A DNA stretch of 64,000 nt from Pseudomonadota bacterium (GTDB taxonomy: Bacteria > Pseudomonadota > Gammaproteobacteria > Pseudomonadales > Moraxellaceae). The notes under the pieces are model-generated. The model worked only from the letters and a program-made list of their open reading frames with translations. It had not been told where the DNA came from and did not search any database. The stretch lies in contig JAEWKT010000016.1 of the NCBI GenBank assembly GCA_023393635.1, positions 91,759 through 155,758 of the forward strand. Reading direction: 5' to 3'. Both the position numbers and the translations under genes were made by a program. Below are positions 60,446-64,000 of the stretch, piece by piece; the first letter of the stretch is position 1; each line of letters begins with the position of its first letter.

Positions 60446-60461
60446 TGACCCATGTAAATGA
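59667..60461 (+). CDS. IS3-family transposase OrfB (rve integrase core), C-terminally truncated
   Basis: 264 residues in the -1 frame relative to orfA, overlapping it by 4 bp. N-terminal HTH_21 region (SGGVYGYRKIHYDLKDIGEG), then the DDE triad: Asp in WVTDITYIRTHEGWLYLAVV, Asp in VLIHSDQGSQYTSHEW, Glu in CHDNAVAESFFQLLKRERI. After DEAKSDI the sequence becomes YPVLDIDPCK instead of the usual F-x-Y-I-E-x-F-Y-N tail, so about 30 C-terminal residues and the IS end are missing. The catalytic residues are intact but transposition is unlikely. Confidence 0.9.
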   Translation: MKYAFIRDNQNLWSIRRLCSTLDVHHSGYYAWLKKPISKTARENQKLSGLIKQFWLESGGVYGYRKIHYDLKDIGEGCGINRVHRLMKTNGLKSQRGYRKPRSQASTPSVIAANTLARQFNPIEPNQSWVTDITYIRTHEGWLYLAVVIDLFSRLVVGWSMKSRITTDLVLDALLMALLRRHPKNKVLIHSDQGSQYTSHEWQTFLKHHNLESSMSRRGNCHDNAVAESFFQLLKRERIKKKIYLSRDEAKSDIYPVLDIDPCK

Positions 60462-60527
60462 TAAGATTAAGCCATTAAATAAATTAGCCCAAATTGAATA
60501 AAAAGCCTCCGACAAACCTCACAGGGT

Positions 60528-60567
60528 TGAAGTGCTGCCTTTCATTCGAAATTTCAGGCAGCACTTT
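60528..60567 (-). terminator. Hairpin downstream of the ABM monooxygenase gene
   Basis: AGTGCTGCCT (60531-60540) pairs perfectly with AGGCAGCACT (60556-60565), with a 15-nt loop containing TTCGAA. No T-run on either strand, so terminator activity is uncertain. Confidence 0.5.
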
Positions 60568-60574
60568 CATACAT

Positions 60575-60889
60575 TTAGGCGTCAGAATGAGCTGGTAGTT
60601 TACTAGCCAAAACATCTACTTTTTCAATTGACGGTGGCTCTGAAAATAGCTCATCGGCCTGAGCCATCAAAGCAGCTGCAACCTTGCCAGATAAATGTGC
60701 TTGGCGACCCGCCTCATCAGGAAATGCATCGAAAATACCAAATGTTGTAGGTCCAAGACGTAGGCCAAACCACGCAACTGTCGCGGGTTCTTCCATTACA
60801 ATAGGTAAACTGGCTTTAAGGAAAGCTTCCACTTCGTCTTCTTTACCCGGTTTAGCTTCAAGGCGGACATATAAAGCTGTTTTAAGCAT
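60575..60889 (-). CDS. Antibiotic biosynthesis monooxygenase (ABM) domain protein
   Basis: 104 residues, one ABM/dimeric alpha-beta barrel domain. LYVRLEAKPGKEDEVEAFLK (about 5-24) is the first strand-helix; TVAWFGLRLGPTTFGIFDAF then DEAGRQAHLSGKVAAAL carries the conserved His region. Cofactor-free quinol monooxygenases (YgiN) and heme-degrading enzymes share this fold. The substrate cannot be named from the sequence. It is on the same strand as the frm operon but 330 bp from frmB. Start ATG 60889 after TGGAG at 8-9 bases. Confidence 0.88.
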   Translation of the reverse strand: MLKTALYVRLEAKPGKEDEVEAFLKASLPIVMEEPATVAWFGLRLGPTTFGIFDAFPDEAGRQAHLSGKVAAALMAQADELFSEPPSIEKVDVLASKLPAHSDA

Positions 60890-61220
60890 GACTAAAACTC
60901 CACAATTGATTAGAATTAAAACGATTCTGACATTGCTAATGGATGCATGTCAGAAAGTTTTGTTGTATAAAAGTTAAAAAAAATCCCATAGCTGAGCCAG
61001 AATCTGGTTTTTTATTTCGACATAATGCTATGAATTTATTCAAGTTAATACCATTAACATTTGAATCAAAAAATTAAGATATGAGATGATTAAATTCAAT
61101 CTTAGTTATATAAGGATCAATTGATTCGTCCTTAGATTTATAAGCTGACCTCTTCATCTGGAAATTATATTGCTCAAGAAGCATTCAAGAACAACATGTA
61201 TATCCTCATATCTATGAAAG
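60890..61220. other. Gene-free stretch between frmB and the ABM gene
   Basis: No coding frame. It must contain the ABM promoter and the 3' end of the frm transcript. CCAGAATCTGG followed by TTTTTTA (about 61001-61018) is a weak terminator-like signal on the plus strand, but its loop is too small to be convincing. The stretch is AT-rich otherwise. Confidence 0.4.
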
Positions 61221-62051
61221 TTATTTTGCTAGGAATTTGCTGTGAAACTCTATATGTTTCTCTATAAAGCTCGCAATGAAGTAATAGCTATGGTCATACC
61301 CTTCTCTTAGGTTAAGTGTAAGAGGATATTCTTGTTCCAAACAAATATCACTAAGAAGCTTAGGTCTTAACTGTTCTTCAAGAAAATCATCAGCTGTTCC
61401 CTGATCGACTAAAATAGGTAAATGAACTTCAGCGTTTTTGATTAATTCAATCGCATCATAGCTTTTCCATAAAGTTTCGGTTTCACCTAGGTAGTGTGTG
61501 AAAGCCTTTTTCCCCCAAGGTACTTGGCTAGGTGCAACAATTGGTGCAAAAGCAGAAATACTTTTATACAGCTCAGGGTTTTTTAAACCAATTACTAATG
61601 CACCATGACCACCCATGCTATGCCCCATAATGCTTTGGACTTGGTTGGTCGGAAAATTCAGGTCAATCAGATTTCTGAGCTCTTCCAGAATATAATCATA
61701 CATTTTGAAATGCTGTGACCAGGGTGCTTTTGTTGCATTTACATAGAATCCTGCGCCTTGGCCTAAATCATAATCTGCATGATCTGGTACATCCTCTCCA
61801 CGTGGGCTGGTATCTGGTGCAACAATAATGACTTTATGTTCAGCCGCATACTTTTGTGCTCCGGCTTTAGTAATAAAGTTCTGTTCGTTGCAAGTCAGTC
61901 CTGATAACCAATATAAAACTGGCAACCGCTCATCTTTGTCATGAGGTGGCAGATATATTGAGAATTTCATTGAACAGTTTAATGCTATTGACTGATGGCG
62001 ATACACTTCTTGCGATCCACCAAAAGAAGCATGTTTCTCAATTATTTCCAT
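61221..62051 (-). CDS. frmB: S-formylglutathione hydrolase FrmB
   Basis: Serine esterase that releases formate and glutathione from S-formylglutathione, completing glutathione-dependent formaldehyde oxidation. About 276 residues from ATG 62051 (MEIIEKHASFGG); a TTG two codons earlier is in frame. The esterase-D features are clear: KFSIYLPPHDKDERLPVLYW, LSGLTCNEQNFITKAGAQ, and the nucleophile elbow IMGHSMGGHGALVIGLKNPE. The Asp in QGTADDFLEEQL and the His in GYDHSYYFIASFI complete the triad. Third gene of frmR-frmA-frmB; a 12-bp hairpin lies in the 228-bp gap to frmA. Confidence 0.95.
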   Translation of the reverse strand: MEIIEKHASFGGSQEVYRHQSIALNCSMKFSIYLPPHDKDERLPVLYWLSGLTCNEQNFITKAGAQKYAAEHKVIIVAPDTSPRGEDVPDHADYDLGQGAGFYVNATKAPWSQHFKMYDYILEELRNLIDLNFPTNQVQSIMGHSMGGHGALVIGLKNPELYKSISAFAPIVAPSQVPWGKKAFTHYLGETETLWKSYDAIELIKNAEVHLPILVDQGTADDFLEEQLRPKLLSDICLEQEYPLTLNLREGYDHSYYFIASFIEKHIEFHSKFLAK

Positions 62052-62223
62052 AATCAATTACCTATGTTGAGCAAGACTTCATGAGAAATCGAGTAAACAA
62101 AGAGTCTGACATTCTCCACAGAGAATAGTGATAAAGATTTAAAATGTAGGCAGGTTTATTGAACCTATACATGATGCCTACACAGATAGATCTGTTTTAC
62201 AGATGATGTGCCGTTTTAGAGGA

Positions 62224-62259
62224 TTCCATGCATGTCATTCATGATGCACATGCATGGAA
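62224..62259. repeat. 12-bp perfect inverted repeat between frmA and frmB
   Basis: TTCCATGCATGT (62224-62235) mirrors ACATGCATGGAA (62248-62259), with a 12-nt loop that itself contains CATTCATGATG. No T-run follows on the minus strand. It may stabilise frmRA mRNA or reduce expression of frmB relative to frmA. Confidence 0.7.
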
Positions 62260-62279
62260 AAGTATAAGGCCTGACGGAA

Positions 62280-63392
62280 TTACTCATAATGAATTACAGT
62301 ACGAATTGACTTACCTTCATGCATTAGATCAAAGGCTTCATTGATCTGATCCAAGCCCATGGTGTGTGTCACAAATGGTTCTAATTGAATTTTACCTTTC
62401 ATGGCATCTTCAACCATTCCTGGATGTTGCGTACGACCTTTTACCCCACCAAAGGCAGAACCTAACCATCTACGACCAGTAACCAGTTGGAATGGACGGG
62501 TAGAGATTTCCTGACCTGCGCCAGCTACACCAATAATTACGGATTGTCCCCAGCCACGGTGTGCACTTTCAAGGGCTGCACGCATCACATTCACGTTACC
62601 AATACACTCAAATGAATGATCTACACCCCAGCCAGTCATTTCGACAATTACTTGCTGGATTGGTTTATCGTAGTCATTAGGGTTCAAGAAGTCCGTTGCA
62701 CCAAACTCTTTTGCCAGCGCAAATTTATCTGGATTCATGTCGACCACAATAATACGTCCTGCTTTAGCTTGACGTGCGGCTTGTACGACTGCTAGACCAA
62801 TACCACCTAAACCAAAGACCGCAACACTATCACCTTCTTGTACTTTAGCCGTGTTATGTACTGCACCGATACCCGTTGTGACACCACAACCCAGTAAGCA
62901 GACATGTTCGTGATTGGCTTCAGGATTGATTTTAGCCAATGATACTTCTGCCACTACCGTGTATTCACTGAACGTTGAGCAGCCCATATAGTGGTAAATC
63001 GGTTGACCATTGTAGGAAAAACGAGTGGTACCATCTGGCATTACGCCTCTACCTTGAGTTTCGCGAACGGAAATACACAAGTTCGATTTTCCAGATTTAC
63101 AGAATACGCATTCGCCACATTCAGCGGTGTAAAGTGGAATTACATGATCACCTGGTTTGACGCTAGTCACGCCTTCACCAACCTCAACTACAACGCCAGC
63201 ACCTTCATGCCCGAGAATAGCCGGAAAAACGCCTTCAGGATCATCGCCAGATAAAGTAAATGCGTCTGTATGACACACACCGGTATGGGAAATCTTGATT
63301 AATACTTCACCTTTCTTGGGTGGTGCAACATCAACTTCAACAATTTGAAGAGGTTGACCAGGACCAAACGCAACGGCAGCACGTGACTTCAT
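62280..63392 (-). CDS. frmA: S-(hydroxymethyl)glutathione dehydrogenase FrmA (class III alcohol dehydrogenase)
   Basis: Oxidises S-hydroxymethylglutathione to S-formylglutathione with NAD; family members also reduce S-nitrosoglutathione. 370 residues, zinc-dependent medium-chain dehydrogenase. Catalytic zinc ligands Cys40 (SHTGVCHTDAF), His62 (GHEGAGVV) and the Cys in LLGCGVTTGIGAV; structural zinc Cys92, 95, 98 and 106 (ECGECVFCKSGKSNLC). The NAD-binding loop is VFGLGGIGLAVVQAARQAKA. Starts 21 bp after the frmR stop, with AAGGA 8-9 bases upstream. Confidence 0.97.
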   Translation of the reverse strand: MKSRAAVAFGPGQPLQIVEVDVAPPKKGEVLIKISHTGVCHTDAFTLSGDDPEGVFPAILGHEGAGVVVEVGEGVTSVKPGDHVIPLYTAECGECVFCKSGKSNLCISVRETQGRGVMPDGTTRFSYNGQPIYHYMGCSTFSEYTVVAEVSLAKINPEANHEHVCLLGCGVTTGIGAVHNTAKVQEGDSVAVFGLGGIGLAVVQAARQAKAGRIIVVDMNPDKFALAKEFGATDFLNPNDYDKPIQQVIVEMTGWGVDHSFECIGNVNVMRAALESAHRGWGQSVIIGVAGAGQEISTRPFQLVTGRRWLGSAFGGVKGRTQHPGMVEDAMKGKIQLEPFVTHTMGLDQINEAFDLMHEGKSIRTVIHYE

Positions 63393-63413
63393 GGAATAAT
63401 TCCTTATACAGAT

Positions 63414-63689
63414 CTATTTTAAATATGATTTTAGAATCTTGGCGATTTCAGCCAATTCTTCTTTTCGTTGTTGTTCTGTGGTTTCACCTGATACTAAAGT
63501 GTCCTTTAAATGAACCTCTAACATCTCATTCATTAAACCATTAATAGCACCACGCACAGAGCATATTTGTTGCAGAATTGCACCACATTCCACATTGTCT
63601 TCTAACGCTTTTTCAATCGCTTGCGTCTGACCTTTGATCTTTCTGACGCGTAGAAGAATCTTTTTTTTGTCTTCAACCTGATTAGGCAT
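63414..63689 (-). CDS. frmR: Formaldehyde-responsive repressor FrmR
   Basis: CsoR/RcnR-family all-helical repressor of 91 residues. Pro2 and Cys35 (NVECGAILQQI), the pair that formaldehyde cross-links in E. coli FrmR, are both present. His60 (MLEVHLKDTL) is kept too, and the basic helix-1 face LLRVRKIKGQTQAIEK contacts DNA. Excellent ribosome binding site AGGAGG. It is the first gene of frmRAB, with the operator-like palindrome at 63715-63736 just upstream, so it should repress its own operon until formaldehyde is present. Confidence 0.96.
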   Translation of the reverse strand: MPNQVEDKKKILLRVRKIKGQTQAIEKALEDNVECGAILQQICSVRGAINGLMNEMLEVHLKDTLVSGETTEQQRKEELAEIAKILKSYLK

Positions 63690-63714
63690 CAGACCTCCTT
63701 ATTTGCTAGCATTA

Positions 63715-63736
63715 ATACTATAGTACCCCATAGTAT
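63715..63736 (-). promoter_or_regulatory. FrmR-type operator upstream of frmR
   Basis: ATACTAT (63715-63721) and ATAGTAT (63730-63736) are perfect inverted repeats around an 8-bp centre containing CCCC (GGGG on the coding strand). AT-rich dyads around a G-tract are typical of CsoR/RcnR/FrmR operators. It lies 26-47 bp before the frmR start and probably overlaps the promoter. Confidence 0.8.
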
Positions 63737-64000
63737 AAAAAAAGCAATAATTTTTATAAATCGAAAAATCAAAAAGGTCTTTAGCGAAAATTTTCTATCC
63801 CTGTTTTTAGTTTTTTTAAATTAACATCGTAGAGCTTATGCGAAGATCACAAAAAAAATGGGACTTTTAGCTCCCATTTTTTATTTTGTCTCATGTTCTT
63901 TGTAATGCTGTGACCTTTTAGAATTATGTTTCAAATTTTAGCCACTTTGTAGATATTCTGAACGTTTCAAGCCTTGAAAATACTACCGACAGTTTAGATT
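63737..64000. other. End of window; no gene identified
   Basis: AT-rich and without a frame that I can support. The only clear element is the hairpin at 63853-63883. The sequence from about 63770 (AGCGAAAATTTTC onward) may hold the 3' end of a gene lying outside the window, but nothing proves it. Confidence 0.4.
63853..63883 (+). terminator. Rho-independent terminator near the right edge
   Basis: AAAAAATGGGA (63853-63863) pairs with TCCCATTTTTT (63872-63882), 8-nt loop. T residues and A residues on the two sides make it usable in either direction. The gene it serves is not visible in the window. Confidence 0.8.

Noticed and set aside
1..64000. CRISPR array, prophage, toxin-antitoxin pair or antibiotic-resistance gene
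   Set aside because: Looked for and not seen. The only regularly spaced repeats are the hairpin arrays, whose variable parts are self-complementary and too short to be spacers, and no cas, phage structural or resistance genes are present.

Overview
The window reads as a chromosomal segment of a gammaproteobacterium of the Moraxellaceae, closest by recognition to Acinetobacter or its relatives (for example Alkanindiges). The grounds are the OmpA sequence with its typical mature N-terminus, the moderately AT-rich composition, and gammaproteobacterial gene orders such as hemA / TPR protein / lolB / ispE / tRNA-Gln / prs / rplY / pth, ygfB-pepP-ubiH-ubiI facing zapA-6S RNA-fthC, yajC-secD-secF, and rlmN-pilW-rodZ-ispG-hisS-yfgM-bamB-der. 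The species assignment is inference; no search was possible.

Layout. 1-5.3 kb (minus strand): the edge of an unidentified gene, two overlapping paralogous membrane-anchored repeat proteins, bacteriohemerythrin, a flavodoxin-like protein, pgeF and rluD. 5.3-8.5 kb (plus): bamD and dnaG, then a gene-free stretch with a long imperfect palindrome. 8.9-16.8 kb: hemA (minus), then a plus-strand block for outer-membrane lipoprotein sorting (lolB), isoprenoid and PRPP synthesis (ispE, prs), two identical tRNA-Gln(UUG) genes, L25, Pth and PanD. 17-22.1 kb (minus): a small acidic SutA-like protein and the ubiquinone/aminopeptidase operon. 22.1-27.5 kb (plus): a coiled-coil protein, zapA, 6S RNA, fthC and the Sec accessory genes. 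27.5-42.5 kb (minus): a phosphopantetheinyl transferase, the der-to-rlmN block, ndk, iscX, mscL and typA. 42.8-47.5 kb (plus): xanthine permease, rsmC, lysine permease and a 55-residue gene. 47.5-58.5 kb is mixed: ompA, a minor pilin, a thiolase, several lipoproteins, tcdA, tatD and prfC. 58.6-64 kb looks accessory: a decayed IS3-family transposase on the minus strand is interrupted by a second IS3-family element that is itself 3'-truncated, followed by an ABM-domain monooxygenase and an frmR-frmA-frmB formaldehyde detoxification operon with a recognisable FrmR-type operator.

Most of the window is housekeeping: envelope assembly (BamB, BamD, LolB, YajC-SecDF, YfgM, RodZ), translation and tRNA/rRNA modification (RluD, RlmN, RsmC, TcdA, HisS, Der, TypA, PrfC, Pth, L25) and cofactor or isoprenoid synthesis (HemA, IspE, IspG, UbiH/UbiI, PanD, FthC). 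The least-explained structure is a mosaic array of short hairpins joined by conserved linkers (GAGGATAA ... CCGAGCGCAAG). It occurs twice, at the 3' end of pth and between iscX and ndk. The linkers are nearly identical in the two places, while the stems differ in sequence but stay self-complementary.
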